A stretch of DNA of 54,379 bases. It comes from Betaproteobacteria bacterium (GTDB lineage: Bacteria; Pseudomonadota; Gammaproteobacteria; Burkholderiales; JAEUOS01). How positions within the stretch are numbered: position 1 is the stretch's first letter; the number at the start of each line of letters is the position of its first letter. A model generated the notes under the pieces. That model was not told where the DNA came from. It saw only the letters and a program-made list of their open reading frames with translations, and made no database searches. Shown one piece after another: positions 35,136 to 44,068 of this stretch. Position numbers and translations under genes: made by a program. The stretch lies in assembly GCA_028292405.1 (NCBI GenBank), contig JAQGMJ010000027.1, positions 1 through 54,379 on the forward strand. The letters run 5' to 3'.

Positions 35136-35920
35136 TGCGGGCCGATGACGCAGGTAAGCATGCTGATGGAGCCGAGCTCGATGCCGTCGGTGACGAAACT
35201 CACCTGGTCGTCAGGGGCTTGCGCCCCCAGCACGTAGAGCAGCGGCAGATAGTGTTCAGGGGTGGGGATGGAGAGGCGCGCGTCTTCGCCCAGGGCTTCA
35301 TAGGCGATCAGCGGCGCATGCTCGCCGGCTTCGATGCAGGCGCGCGCTTGTTGATTGAATCGCTCTGCCCATTCATAAGGCGCCGCATCGGCACCTCGGC
35401 GCATCACGCGCAGGTTGTGCACCACGTCGCCGCTGCCGAGAATCAGAACGCCTTCATCGCGCAGGGGCGCGAGGCGTTTACCGAGGTCGTAGTGCCAGGC
35501 CGCCGGCTGGCGCGCGTTGATCGACAGCTGTACCACCGGGATGTCGGCTTGCGGATAAACATGCGCCAGCACCGACCAGGCGCCGTGGTCCAGGCCCCAT
35601 TCCTGGTCCATGCCGATTTCGGCAGGGGCCAGCATGTCGCGCACGCGCGCCGCCAGCGCCGGGTCGCCGGGTGCCGGATAGCGCACATCGAACAGTGCTT
35701 GCGGAAATCCGAAGAAATCGTGGATCGTCGCCGGCTTGTCCATCGCCGTCACCGCCGTGCCCTCGGTGTACCAGTGCGCCGAGACCATCAGGATGGCGCG
35801 CGGTTTCGGCAGCGTGACGCCGAGCGCGCGCCACGCGTCGGTATGGCGATTGCTCTCCAGGGTATTCATCGGGCTGCCGTGGCCGAAAAACGCCACCGGC
35901 ATGCGGTTGGAAGTGCTCAT
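35132..35920 (-). CDS. ygiD: 4,5-DOPA dioxygenase extradiol family protein
   Basis: 262 aa. LigB/DODA-type class III extradiol ring-cleavage dioxygenase: FFGHGSPMN (His14), VSAHWYTEG, GLDHGAWSVLAHVYPQADIPVVQLS, GSGDVVHNLR, IPTPEHYLPLL supply the metal-binding histidines. Homologues open the ring of DOPA or related catechols. First gene of a two-gene unit with the DUF1857 protein. Confidence 0.92.
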   Translation of the reverse strand: MSTSNRMPVAFFGHGSPMNTLESNRHTDAWRALGVTLPKPRAILMVSAHWYTEGTAVTAMDKPATIHDFFGFPQALFDVRYPAPGDPALAARVRDMLAPAEIGMDQEWGLDHGAWSVLAHVYPQADIPVVQLSINARQPAAWHYDLGKRLAPLRDEGVLILGSGDVVHNLRVMRRGADAAPYEWAERFNQQARACIEAGEHAPLIAYEALGEDARLSIPTPEHYLPLLYVLGAQAPDDQVSFVTDGIELGSISMLTCVIGPQ

Positions 35921-35989
35921 CGGTTGCAGATGGTGCGCGTGGTCAAAAATACAAGAATAAAATCGATTATCGCAGGGATCGCCCCTGCT

Positions 35990-37102
35990 TCAGGCGAGAG
36001 CCTGGATCAGCGGCACATAGGCGCGGCCGGTATCGCGCGCCAGGTGCGCATGCGTCACCTGACCCATGTGCAACTGGATGCCTTCGGCCAGCGCCACGTC
36101 GCGCTGCGCTGCCCCTTTCACGCCGTGCTGGGCTAGCGTCAGCACATAGGGCAGGGTGGCGGCGGCCAGCGCAAGGGTGGCGCTGCGCCCGACTGCGGCG
36201 GGCATATTCGGCACGCAATAATGCAGCACGCCTTCCTCGACATACAACGGCTCGCTGTGACTGCTCGGGCGCGAAGTCTCGGCGATGCCCTTCTGGTCGA
36301 TGCCCATGTCGATCAGCACCGAGCCGCGCTTCATCCCGCGCAGCATGGCGCGGGTGATCAGCACCGGGCTGGTCTGCCCGGGTGTCAGCACCGCGCCGAT
36401 CACTGCATCCGCATCGGCGATTTCCTCGGTGATGGCTTCCGGCGTTGAAACGCGCGTGCGCAGCCGGCCGGGAAAGCGCGCCTGCAGTTCGTCCAGGCGC
36501 TTGCGCCCGCGTGCGAACACCACGGTGTCGCAACCCAGCCCCACCGCCACTTCCGCCGCATTGCCGCCGGCAGCGCCAGCGCCGAGGATCACCACCTTGC
36601 CCGGCCCCACCCCTTCGACGCCGGTGAGCAGCGTGCCGGAGCCGCCGTTTTTCATCTGCAAGGCCCACATCGCGATGCCCAGGCTCAGGCGTCCGGCGAT
36701 GCGCGACATCGGCTTGAGGATAGGCAGAGACCCGTCGCCCATGCCGACCGTCTCATACGCGATGGCAGTGATGCGCGCATCGATCAGCGCCTGCATCATC
36801 ACCGGGTCCGGCGCCAGATGGTGAAAGCCGAACACCGTGAGCCCGGGATGCAGCAGCGCGAACTCGGCCGGGTAAAGCTCCTTCACCTTGACCACCAGTT
36901 CGGCGTCGTAGATTTCCGCCGCCTGCATGGCGATGCGCGCGCCGGCGGCGGCATAGTCGGCATCGGCGAAGCCCACGCCCGCACCAGCCCCGGTTTCCAC
37001 CAGCACCTCATGGCCGAACGCATGCAGCTCGCGCACGCCTTGCGGCGTCATGCCGACGCGAAACTCGCCATCCTTGATTTCACGCGGGACGCCGATGATC
37101 AT
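35990..37102 (-). CDS. ald: Alanine dehydrogenase
   Basis: 370 aa. NAD-dependent interconversion of L-alanine and pyruvate plus ammonia. Arg15, Lys74 (VVKVKE) and His95 (FHHLAP) form the substrate site; nucleotide motif VVILGAGAAGGNA near 170; LIDMGIDQ and HYCVPNMPAAVGRSAT near the C-terminus. The usual DQGG..E region reads DQKGIAETSRP here, a mild divergence. The stop of pyrD-oriented transcription is upstream; the ald start lies 16 nt beyond the pyrD stop on the same strand. Confidence 0.93.
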   Translation of the reverse strand: MIIGVPREIKDGEFRVGMTPQGVRELHAFGHEVLVETGAGAGVGFADADYAAAGARIAMQAAEIYDAELVVKVKELYPAEFALLHPGLTVFGFHHLAPDPVMMQALIDARITAIAYETVGMGDGSLPILKPMSRIAGRLSLGIAMWALQMKNGGSGTLLTGVEGVGPGKVVILGAGAAGGNAAEVAVGLGCDTVVFARGRKRLDELQARFPGRLRTRVSTPEAITEEIADADAVIGAVLTPGQTSPVLITRAMLRGMKRGSVLIDMGIDQKGIAETSRPSSHSEPLYVEEGVLHYCVPNMPAAVGRSATLALAAATLPYVLTLAQHGVKGAAQRDVALAEGIQLHMGQVTHAHLARDTGRAYVPLIQALA

Positions 37103-37118
37103 CGCCCGTCCCTCTCAC

Positions 37119-38147
37119 TTACGCGCGCAGCGCCCGTGCCACTTCGGGCACCAGCGCCGGGCCGCGGTAGACGAGACCCGTATAAAACTGCACCAGGCTC
37201 GCGCCCGCCTCGATCTTGGCGCGCGCATCCGCTCCGCTCATGATGCCGCCGACGCCGATGATCGGCAGCGCGCCGTCGAGATGCTGCGCCAGCTTGCGGA
37301 TCACCCGGTTCGATGCCTCGAACACCGGCGTGCCCGAAAGGCCGCCGGCCTCTTCCGCGTTCGGCACGCCCTGCACGGCCTCGCGCGAAATCGTGGTGTT
37401 GGTGGCGGTGACGGCGTCGATGCGGTGTTTCACCAGCAGGCGCGCGATCGCTTCTACCTGCTCGTCATCCAGGTCCGGCGCGATCTTTACCGCCACCGGC
37501 ACCATGCGCCCATGCTTGTGCGCCAGGCGCGCCTGGTCGCCCTTGATACGTTCCAGGATAGGCCCCAACTCATCCTCTCCCTGCAACTGCCGCAGGTTCT
37601 TGGTATTGGGCGAGGAAATGTTGACGGTGGCGAAGTCGCAGTGCGGATAGATTTTTTCGTAGCAGATGGCGTAATCGTCGGCGGCCTTTTCCAGCGGCGT
37701 GTCGAGGTTCTTGCCGAGGTTCACGCCGATCACGCCGCGATAAGTGCGGCGCTTCATGTTCTCCACCAGCACGTCGACGCCGAAGTTGTTGAAGCCCAGG
37801 CGGTTGATGATGGCTTGCGCGGCCGGCAGGCGGAACAGGCGCGGCTTCGGGTTGCCCGGCTGCGCCCGCGGGCAGACGCCGCCGAGTTCGAGAAAGCCGA
37901 AGCCCAGGGCGCCGAAACCGTCGATGCATTCACCGTTCTTGTCCGCGCCCGCGGCCATGCCCACCGGGTTGGGAAAGCGGATGCCCATCACCATGCGCGG
38001 GTCGTCGGGGATGCGGCCGTTGATCAGGCCCGCCAGGCCGAGGCCGGCGAGCGTGTTCAGTCCGCGCATGGTGAGGCCATGGGCGCGCTCGGCTTCGAGA
38101 TTGAACAGCGCGGCGCGCGCCGCCGGGTAAAAAACGTTCAAGCCCAT
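37119..38147 (-). CDS. pyrD: Dihydroorotate dehydrogenase (quinone), class 2
   Basis: 342 aa. Fourth step of pyrimidine synthesis, passing electrons to quinones at the membrane. N-terminal amphipathic region ([19 protein letters not shown]), FMN-site [20 protein letters not shown]-like [15 protein letters not shown] context, catalytic-loop Ser in [14 protein letters not shown], and VGVGGI-type [13 protein letters not shown]. Start at 38147 ([14 protein letters not shown]); the RBS is weak. It lies 25 nt after the LOG stop. Confidence 0.96.
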   Translation of the reverse strand: MGLNVFYPAARAALFNLEAERAHGLTMRGLNTLAGLGLAGLINGRIPDDPRMVMGIRFPNPVGMAAGADKNGECIDGFGALGFGFLELGGVCPRAQPGNPKPRLFRLPAAQAIINRLGFNNFGVDVLVENMKRRTYRGVIGVNLGKNLDTPLEKAADDYAICYEKIYPHCDFATVNISSPNTKNLRQLQGEDELGPILERIKGDQARLAHKHGRMVPVAVKIAPDLDDEQVEAIARLLVKHRIDAVTATNTTISREAVQGVPNAEEAGGLSGTPVFEASNRVIRKLAQHLDGALPIIGVGGIMSGADARAKIEAGASLVQFYTGLVYRGPALVPEVARALRA

Positions 38148-38172
38148 GCGCGCCCCCGGAAGAGGGCGGCGT

Positions 38173-38739
38173 CTACAGCCATTTCGAAACGGGGGAGAAC
38201 TGGAAATTGGCCAGCCAGTCGAGCAGGTCGCCGGCATCCTTCGACACCGCCACCCACTTGCGCTGCGCCTCGGGCAGGAAGCCTTCTTCGATCATCCGGT
38301 CGATCATCTGGATCTGCGGCAGGTAGAAGTCCTTGGTGTTGAGGATGCCGATCGGCTTGTTCAGCCCCTGCAGCTGGGCACGGCTCCACATGTCGAACAC
38401 TTCTTCCAGGGTGCCGATGCCGCCCGGCAGCACCAGAAAGGCGTCGGCCAGCTCGGCGAAGCGGTGCTTGCGCTCGGCCATGGTCTCGACCACCTCGCAC
38501 ACCTGGATGCCGGCGTGCATCATCTCGCGCGACTTCAGCGCCTCGGTGATCACCCCGTGCACCTGGCCGCCGGCGGCCAGCGCCGCGTCGGCCGCCGCGC
38601 CCATCAGGCCGCGATGGCCGCCGCCATACACCAGGGTCAGGCCGCGCTCGGCGATCAGGCGCCCGGCGGCTCTGGTTTCTTCGGCATAGACCGGGTCCTT
38701 GCCCGGGTTGGAACCACAAAAGACGGCGACGGATTTCAT
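38173..38739 (-). CDS. LOG-family protein (cytokinin riboside 5'-monophosphate phosphoribohydrolase-like)
   Basis: 188 aa. [13 protein letters not shown] at the N-terminus, [10 protein letters not shown] at 38-47 and the diagnostic [11 protein letters not shown] at 104-114, with upstream MAERKHRF. Family enzymes hydrolyse nucleoside 5'-monophosphates to base and ribose-phosphate. First gene of a LOG-pyrD-ald minus-strand run. Confidence 0.93.
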   Translation of the reverse strand: MKSVAVFCGSNPGKDPVYAEETRAAGRLIAERGLTLVYGGGHRGLMGAAADAALAAGGQVHGVITEALKSREMMHAGIQVCEVVETMAERKHRFAELADAFLVLPGGIGTLEEVFDMWSRAQLQGLNKPIGILNTKDFYLPQIQMIDRMIEEGFLPEAQRKWVAVSKDAGDLLDWLANFQFSPVSKWL

Positions 38740-38930
38740 GTTTTCAGGATGTTTTTGATTGCTTGCATTGTACCTGCCGGGCCGGCCGCGCGTTTTCGCG
38801 GGTTTTGCCGGCGCTTCGTTTTCCGCAGCGCAATAAACGCGGACGAATCGGCTACAATGTTCATGTGGGCATGCAGGTCAAGCGCTGCCCGCGCATCCAT
38901 CCACATCCCAAGGCCCAGGCACGCACCTTC

Positions 38931-39245
38931 ATGGCCGTCGAAACCAGTGAGTTCGTCATCCAGGGCATCACCCTGGACGGCCAACGGTTTCGTCCCAGCG
39001 ACTGGGCTGACCGCCTGGCCGGCGTAATGTGCTCCTTCGGCGGCGACAACCGCATGGCCTATTCGCCGTTCTGCTACCCGATCGGCTCGGGCGGGGTCAA
39101 TTGCGTGGTGGTCGACATCCGGCTCAAGGAAATCGAGCCGATGGCCTACAACTTCCTGCTCAACTTCGCCAAGGATAATGAATTGCAGGTGCGCCCGGGG
39201 CGCTTGACCCTGCGCGAGGCGGGGCAGAAAAAGCCCGGTACCTGA
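38931..39245 (+). CDS. DUF3579 protein
   Basis: 104 aa. FVIQGITLDGQRFRPSDWADRLAG, followed by VNCVVVDIRLKEIEPMAYNFLLNFAKDN, is the DUF3579 signature, a family largely of betaproteobacteria with no assigned function. Start at 38931 (MAVETSEFVIQG); an in-frame ATG at 38871 would add 20 residues without family similarity. Divergent from the LOG gene and convergent with rpsT. Confidence 0.85.
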   Translation: MAVETSEFVIQGITLDGQRFRPSDWADRLAGVMCSFGGDNRMAYSPFCYPIGSGGVNCVVVDIRLKEIEPMAYNFLLNFAKDNELQVRPGRLTLREAGQKKPGT

Positions 39246-39293
39246 GAACCTGCCAGCCGAGGCACGGACTCGGAGTCAACGAAGCCGCGCTGG

Positions 39294-39421
39294 CTCACGA
39301 TGGCCGGCAAAAAAAGCCGCTGCGCTCCACGACGGGCGGCAACAAAAAAGCCGCTGCGCTCCACGACGGGCGGCAACAAAAAAGCCGCTTCCTCCACGAC
39401 GGGCGGCAACAAAAAAGCCGC
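39294..39421. repeat. Tandem repeat (about four copies, 33-34 nt) downstream of rpsT
   Basis: Units of CCACGACGGGCGGCAACAAA-AAAGCCGCTGCGCT at about 39294-39326 (diverged), 39327-39360, 39361-39393 and 39394-39421 (partial). On the rpsT strand each copy holds GCGGC-TTTTTTGTT-GCCGC, that is, a T-run flanked by complementary arms. The last copy merges into the rpsT terminator. Confidence 0.85.
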
Positions 39422-39433
39422 CCGAGGGCGGCT
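39411..39433 (-). terminator. rpsT rho-independent terminator
   Basis: Minus strand GCCGCC-CTCG-GGCGGC followed by TTTTTT, 21 nt beyond the rpsT stop. Its T-tract and 3' arm are the sequences reiterated in the adjacent tandem repeat. Confidence 0.85.
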
Positions 39434-39453
39434 CTTTGCTGCCCAGCGAAAAC

Positions 39454-39744
39454 TTACGCCATCGCCTTCAGGGCGGCAGCCAGGCGGCTCTTGTCGCGCG
39501 AAGCCTTGTTCTTGTGAACAATACGCTTGTCGGCGATGGTGTCGATGACCTTTTGCGCGGCCTGGAAGCTGTCGGTAGCGACCTTCTTGTCGCCGGCGGC
39601 CACCGCCTTGCGGACCGACTTGATCGCCGTGCGCAGCTTGGAGCGCAGACTGGAATTGTGGGCGTTCTCTTTGATTGCTTGACGGGCGCGCTTGCGGCCC
39701 GAGGCGGTGCGCACGATGCGCTTAACTTTTTGAGCGGTAGCCAT
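39454..39744 (-). CDS. rpsT: 30S ribosomal protein S20
   Basis: 96 aa basic protein that binds 16S r[35 protein letters not shown] and [24 protein letters not shown] are classical S20. The N-terminus ([16 protein letters not shown]) is about nine residues longer than typical S20 (about 87 aa). Clear promoter upstream and terminator downstream; divergent from murJ, as in many betaproteobacteria. Confidence 0.97.
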   Translation of the reverse strand: MATAQKVKRIVRTASGRKRARQAIKENAHNSSLRSKLRTAIKSVRKAVAAGDKKVATDSFQAAQKVIDTIADKRIVHKNKASRDKSRLAAALKAMA

Positions 39745-39778
39745 GTGAAATCCGTGGATGCAAATTGGGCAGTCAAAA

Positions 39779-39808
39779 ATTATAACAGGGTTTTGCCACT
39801 TTTGGCAA
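39779..39808 (-). promoter_or_regulatory. rpsT sigma70 promoter
   Basis: Minus strand TTGCCA, 18-nt spacer, TATAAT, about 35 nt upstream of the rpsT ATG. The -35 lies inside the palindrome TTGCCA-AAAG-TGGCAA. Confidence 0.75.
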
Positions 39809-39945
39809 GGGGCGGGTTGGAAAGGCCCGGCTGGCGCGGCCTGGCTGCAACAATCCGGGCTCATGGCGGGCGCTGGCGGACGGTCCGCCTCGGCACCGCC
39901 CCCGATTTGCCCTTTGGGTGTCCTTCGGCCGCCATCTTGCGCGGT

Positions 39946-39951
39946 TATACT
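39946..39951 (+). promoter_or_regulatory. Candidate -10 element very close to the murJ start
   Basis: TATACT (5/6 to consensus) ends 7 nt before the murJ GTG, so transcription would begin at or next to the start codon. No strong -35 is visible at 16-18 nt. Confidence 0.3.
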
Positions 39952-39958
39952 CCGGCCC

Positions 39959-41494
39959 GTGAATCTCCTGTCCGTCCTCGCCAAAGTCAGCGGTTTTACC
40001 CTGCTTTCCCGCGTCACCGGCCTGGTCCGCGAAACCCTGATCGCCAGCGCCTTCGGGGTCAATCCGCTGACGGACGCCTTCGTGGTTGCCTTTCGCATCC
40101 CCAACCTGCTGCGCCGGCTGTTTGCCGAGGGCGCATTTTCGCAAGCCTTCGTGCCCATACTTGCCGAAACGCGTGCGCGCGGCGACGAAGCGGCCACCCG
40201 CTCGCTGATCGACCACACGGCGGGCGCGCTCGGGCTGATTCTCTTGGTGGTATCGGGCATCGGCATCCTGCTGTCGCCGCAGATCGTGCAGCTGACCGCG
40301 CCGGGCTTTCACAACGACCCGGCCAAGTCAGCCGCTACGGCGGACATGCTGCGCATCACCTTTCCGTACATCCTGTTCATCGCGCTGACCGGCTTCGGCG
40401 GCGCCATCCTCAACACCTGGGGCAAATTCTCGCTGCCGGCCTTCATTCCGGTGCTGCTCAACATCTCCTTCATCGCCTGCACCCTGTGGCTGCCGCCGTA
40501 TGTGCATCCGGGCATCGAGGCGCTGGCCTGGGCAGTGGCCATCGGCGGCGTGGCGCAACTGGTGCTGCAATGGTGGGGCCTGCGCCGTGAGGGCCTGCTG
40601 CCACATTTCCGGCTCGATTTCGGACACCCCGGCGTGCGCCGCATCCTCAAGCAGATGACCCCAGCGCTGCTCGGCGTCTCGGTGGCGCAGATCAGCCTGC
40701 TGCTCAACACCGCGATCGCCTCCGGCATGCGCGACGGTAGCATCACCTGGCTCTCCTATGCCGACCGGCTGATGGAGTTTCCGACCGGCATGCTAGGCGT
40801 GGCGCTGGGTACCATCCTGCTGCCCAGCCTGTCGAAGGCGGCGAAAACCGATGAAGCGCATTTTTCCAGCTTGCTCGACTGGGGCCTGCGACTGGTGTTT
40901 TTGCTGGCGCTGCCCGGTGCCGTCGGCCTGGCGTTGCTGTCGGTGCCGCTGGTGGCCGCGCTCTATCACTACGGCCACTTCAAAGATGTCGACGTCATCG
41001 CCACCCACTGGGCGCTGCTCGGCTACTCGGTCGGGCTGGTGGGACTGATCCTGGTCAAGGTGCTCGCCCCCGGCTTTTATGCACGCCAGGACATGCGTAC
41101 TCCGGTGCGCTACGCCATTATCACCCTGGTGCTGACCCAGATGCTCAACCTGGTATTCGCCGGGCCTTTCGGCCATGCCGGGCTGGCCCTAGCCATTAGC
41201 GTGGGCGCCTGTACCAACGCGGGCCTGCTCTGGCAGGGCCTGGCGCGACGCGGCGCCTACCGCGCGCATGCCGGCTGGGGGATTTTCCTGCTCAAGCTGG
41301 CGGTGGCGCTGGGCGTAATGGGCCTGGTGCTGTGGCTGCTCAGCCCTGCTGATCAACAATGGATCAACTGGCGCACCCAGCCCTGGCTGCGCATCGGCGC
41401 GCTGACGGGGATTGTCAGCGCCGGCGCGCTGGTATATTTTGCTACATTGTGGGTTCTGGGTTTTCGCCTCAGGGATTTCAAAAGGGTGGGATAG
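39959..41494 (+). CDS. murJ: Lipid II flippase MurJ
   Basis: 511 aa, about 14 hydrophobic helices. The N-terminus [33 protein letters not shown] and the [28 protein letters not shown] block are diagnostic of MurJ, which moves lipid II across the inner membrane for peptidoglycan synthesis. GTG start inferred from the alignment-like N-terminus; no Shine-Dalgarno is visible. The next gene begins directly at the stop codon. Confidence 0.96.
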   Translation: MNLLSVLAKVSGFTLLSRVTGLVRETLIASAFGVNPLTDAFVVAFRIPNLLRRLFAEGAFSQAFVPILAETRARGDEAATRSLIDHTAGALGLILLVVSGIGILLSPQIVQLTAPGFHNDPAKSAATADMLRITFPYILFIALTGFGGAILNTWGKFSLPAFIPVLLNISFIACTLWLPPYVHPGIEALAWAVAIGGVAQLVLQWWGLRREGLLPHFRLDFGHPGVRRILKQMTPALLGVSVAQISLLLNTAIASGMRDGSITWLSYADRLMEFPTGMLGVALGTILLPSLSKAAKTDEAHFSSLLDWGLRLVFLLALPGAVGLALLSVPLVAALYHYGHFKDVDVIATHWALLGYSVGLVGLILVKVLAPGFYARQDMRTPVRYAIITLVLTQMLNLVFAGPFGHAGLALAISVGACTNAGLLWQGLARRGAYRAHAGWGIFLLKLAVALGVMGLVLWLLSPADQQWINWRTQPWLRIGALTGIVSAGALVYFATLWVLGFRLRDFKRVG

Positions 41495-42334
41495 TTGGAT
41501 CCGAATTTGCAGCGTTTTCGCGATGCGGTAGCGCCGGAGCGGGTAAAGATCAATCTTTGCGAGGCCGCGCTCCTGTGCGCGCAGGACACTTATCCCGACC
41601 TCGACGTCTCCGGCACCCTGAGGCGGATCGAGGAACTGGCCGAGGTGCTCAAGCGCCGGCTGCCGCCGGACTTTTCCACCACCCATCGTCTGCTGGCGCT
41701 GAACAACTACCTGTTCCGCGAACTCGGCTTTTCCGGCGATGCGGACAACAACTACGACCCTCGCAACAGCTTCCTCAACGACGTGCTGATGCGCAAGACG
41801 GGCATCCCGATTACCCTGTCGATCCTGTATATCGAGATCGGCCAGCGCCTGGGGCTGAAGCTGCGCGGGGTTTCCTTCCCCGGGCATTTCCTGGTGAAAA
41901 TCCGCGTCACCGGCGGCGAGCTGGTGCTCGACCCTTTTTCCGGCGGGCGCTCCCTGTCCGAAGAGGACTTGCGCGAGCGCCTGGCGCGCTTCACCGGCGA
42001 AGATGCCGCGCAGACCCTGCCGCTGGAAGACCTGCTGGAGTCGGCCGGCCCGCGGCAAATCCTCGCGCGCCTGCTGCGCAACCTGAAGGCGATCTACCTC
42101 GAAGCGAAGGATCTCGACCGTGCCCTGGGAGTGATGAACCGGCTGGTGCTCCTGTTGCCCGAAGTGCCGAAAGAACGGCGCGACCGCGGCATGGTGTTTG
42201 CGCAACTCGAATGCCCGCGCGCCGCCGCCGACGACCTCGGCTTTTACGCCCGCCAATGTCCGACCGCCGAGGATGCCGAAAAAGTCGCGGCGCAACTCGC
42301 CGCCGTCACCATCAGCGCGGCGCGTTTGAACTAA
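41495..42334 (+). CDS. SirB1-family protein (transglutaminase-like plus TPR)
   Basis: 279 aa. TTG start immediately after the murJ TAG, with GGGTGGGA overlapping the end of murJ. N-terminal transglutaminase-core-2 region (NDVLMRKTGIPITLSILYIEIGQRLGL...GVSFPGHFLVK...LVLDPFSGG) and C-terminal helical TPR-like part (LLRNLKAIYLEAKDLDRALGVMNRLVLLLP). The family role is unclear. Co-transcribed with murJ. Confidence 0.88.
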   Translation: MDPNLQRFRDAVAPERVKINLCEAALLCAQDTYPDLDVSGTLRRIEELAEVLKRRLPPDFSTTHRLLALNNYLFRELGFSGDADNNYDPRNSFLNDVLMRKTGIPITLSILYIEIGQRLGLKLRGVSFPGHFLVKIRVTGGELVLDPFSGGRSLSEEDLRERLARFTGEDAAQTLPLEDLLESAGPRQILARLLRNLKAIYLEAKDLDRALGVMNRLVLLLPEVPKERRDRGMVFAQLECPRAAADDLGFYARQCPTAEDAEKVAAQLAAVTISAARLN

Positions 42335-42361
42335 CCGCCACGGCCAAGGGGCATCCAGCGC

Positions 42362-42853
42362 CTAGCCTGCCAGTTCCTCGGTGCGCTTGAGCACGTCCTT
42401 CTTGTAGCCGAGTGCGAAAAACACCTCGGCCATGAGGAAAATCGGTGCGATGAAAATCTGGAAAAAATTGTCCGTCAGCGCCGGCTTGCGGCCTTCGATC
42501 GCATGGCCGATGAGCTGGATCACCCAGCCGCCGACGAAGGTGGCGAGAAAGCACAGGCCGCCGATTCTCCACGATAGTTGCGAGACTTGGTCGGCGCCAT
42601 AAAGCATCAGCGCGATGAAGGCGGCCAGCGTCGCTGCAAGTACCGCATCGAGCATGAAGTAATAAATCATCACCACCAGGGCGAACACCTGCGCGCCCGT
42701 CACGTCGAAGCCACCCAGCGGCAGACGCAGCCAGCCCAGCGGAATGAACAGGGCAAAGATGATCAGCGGCACGCCGATGAAATGGGTAAAGCGGTTCCAC
42801 GGGTTGCGGTGGTAGCGCAGGTAGAAAGACATCTGCTGCTCGAGAGTGCGCAT
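42362..42853 (-). CDS. Mpo1-like (DUF962) membrane protein
   Basis: 163 aa with four hydrophobic helices and conserved histidines in FYLRYHRNPWNRFTHFIGVPLI and IGHAIEGRKPALTDN. The yeast relative Mpo1 is an Fe(II)-dependent dioxygenase of 2-hydroxy fatty acids. Bacterial function is not established. Convergent with the SirB1-type gene. Confidence 0.88.
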   Translation of the reverse strand: MRTLEQQMSFYLRYHRNPWNRFTHFIGVPLIIFALFIPLGWLRLPLGGFDVTGAQVFALVVMIYYFMLDAVLAATLAAFIALMLYGADQVSQLSWRIGGLCFLATFVGGWVIQLIGHAIEGRKPALTDNFFQIFIAPIFLMAEVFFALGYKKDVLKRTEELAG

Positions 42854-42943
42854 TGCTGTCTCCTTCGGGCGACACCGCGATGGTTACGAATACGCGGCGT
42901 CCACAAACAGTCTAGCACTGTGGAAACGGCGTGTTGCAGCCGG

Positions 42944-43258
42944 CTAGTTGCCCTCGGGTGTCGTCGGCGCCGCCGCCGGGTTCCACTGGCCGCGGCGCAT
43001 GCGGGTGATTTTCACGGACTTGAATACGCCGGCGCAGCGCAAGGGCTCGTTGGCGGAAAAGCGCTCCACTGCCGCCCGGTCCGGCACGTTGAGGATCAGC
43101 ACGCTGCCTTTGCGGGCGACGCCGTCGTCTTCCAGCATCGCGCCGCCCAGCACCAGGATGTCGCGATGCTGTTCGAGATAGGCGAAGTGCGCCGCCTTGT
43201 GCGTGGCGCGCAGGGGGGCGCTGTCGGGCACGTCTTCCTGATAGATGATGAACAGCAT
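42944..43258 (-). CDS. YciI-family protein
   Basis: 104 aa. MLFIIYQEDVPDSAPLRATHKAAHFAYLEQHRD with the conserved His and an Asp region, then LILNVPDRAAVERFSANEP, as in YciI ferredoxin-like-fold proteins. It lies 9 nt after the SDR stop on the same strand, so probably acts in the same pathway. Confidence 0.88.
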   Translation of the reverse strand: MLFIIYQEDVPDSAPLRATHKAAHFAYLEQHRDILVLGGAMLEDDGVARKGSVLILNVPDRAAVERFSANEPLRCAGVFKSVKITRMRRGQWNPAAAPTTPEGN

Positions 43259-43267
43259 GTCCGTCTC

Positions 43268-44029
43268 CTACCGCGGCGCCATGCGGATGGCGCCATCGAG
43301 GCGGATGGTTTCGCCGTTGAGCATTTCGTTTTCGAAAATATGTTTCGCCAGTGAGGCGTATTCGTCCGGCCGGCCCAGGCGCGACGGGAAGGGTACCTGC
43401 TTGGCCAGCGAGTCCTGCACCTCCTGCGGCATGCCCGAGAGCAAAGGGGTGAGGAACAGACCCGGCGCGATGGTGACCACGCGCACGCCGTCGCGCGCCA
43501 GGTCGCGGGCGATCGGCAAAGTCATGCCGACGATGCCGCCCTTGGAGGCCGAGTACGCAGCCTGGCCGACCTGGCCATCGTAGGCCGCCACCGAGGCGGT
43601 ATTGACGATCACGCCGCGTTCACCGGCGGCGTTCGGCGTGTTCTTCAGCATCGCCGTAGCGGACAGGCGGATCATGTTGAAGGTGCCGATCAGGTTGACG
43701 CTGATCACCTTGGTAAACACGTCGAGATTGTGCGGGCCGTTCTTGCCGACGGTTTTTTCCGCTGGGCCGATGCCGGCGCAGTTGACCAGGCCATGCAGGG
43801 CGCCGTAGACAGTGAGGGCGGCATTCACCGCGCTCTGGCCATCGGCTTCGCTCGACACATCGCACTTGACGAATGTGCCGCCGAGTTCGGCCGCGAGCTT
43901 TTCGCCGGCCTCGGTGTTGAGGTCGGCAATCACCACCTTGGCGCCGGCGGCGGCCGCCATTTTCGCGCTCGCCGCGCCCAGGCCGGATGCGCCGCCGGTG
44001 ACCAGCACCACGCTTTGTTCGAGTTTCAT
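43268..44029 (-). CDS. Short-chain dehydrogenase (3-hydroxyacyl-CoA dehydrogenase type 2-like)
   Basis: 253 aa SDR. Cofactor motif TGGASGLG at 11-18, NCAGI, catalytic Ser/Tyr/Lys in [23 protein letters not shown], and C-terminal [16 protein letters not shown]. The spacing and C-terminus resemble HSD17B10-like enzymes that oxidise 3-hydroxy- or 2-methyl-3-hydroxyacyl-CoA. First gene of a two-gene unit with YciI. Confidence 0.9.
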   Translation of the reverse strand: MKLEQSVVLVTGGASGLGAASAKMAAAAGAKVVIADLNTEAGEKLAAELGGTFVKCDVSSEADGQSAVNAALTVYGALHGLVNCAGIGPAEKTVGKNGPHNLDVFTKVISVNLIGTFNMIRLSATAMLKNTPNAAGERGVIVNTASVAAYDGQVGQAAYSASKGGIVGMTLPIARDLARDGVRVVTIAPGLFLTPLLSGMPQEVQDSLAKQVPFPSRLGRPDEYASLAKHIFENEMLNGETIRLDGAIRMAPR

Positions 44030-44068
44030 TTGCCTCGGCTCCTCTTGTTGATCTGCGCCTTATTGTAA

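Noticed and set aside
39294..39421. CRISPR-like array
   Set aside because: Units are contiguous without spacers, and no cas genes are present; they are tandem copies of a terminator-like sequence.
39300..39548. Lys/Ala-rich plus-strand ORF (82 codons) through the tandem repeat, resembling an H1-like peptide
   Set aside because: It is generated by the repeat and continues antisense into rpsT; there is no ribosome site and the repeat units change length (33/34 nt), breaking the phase.
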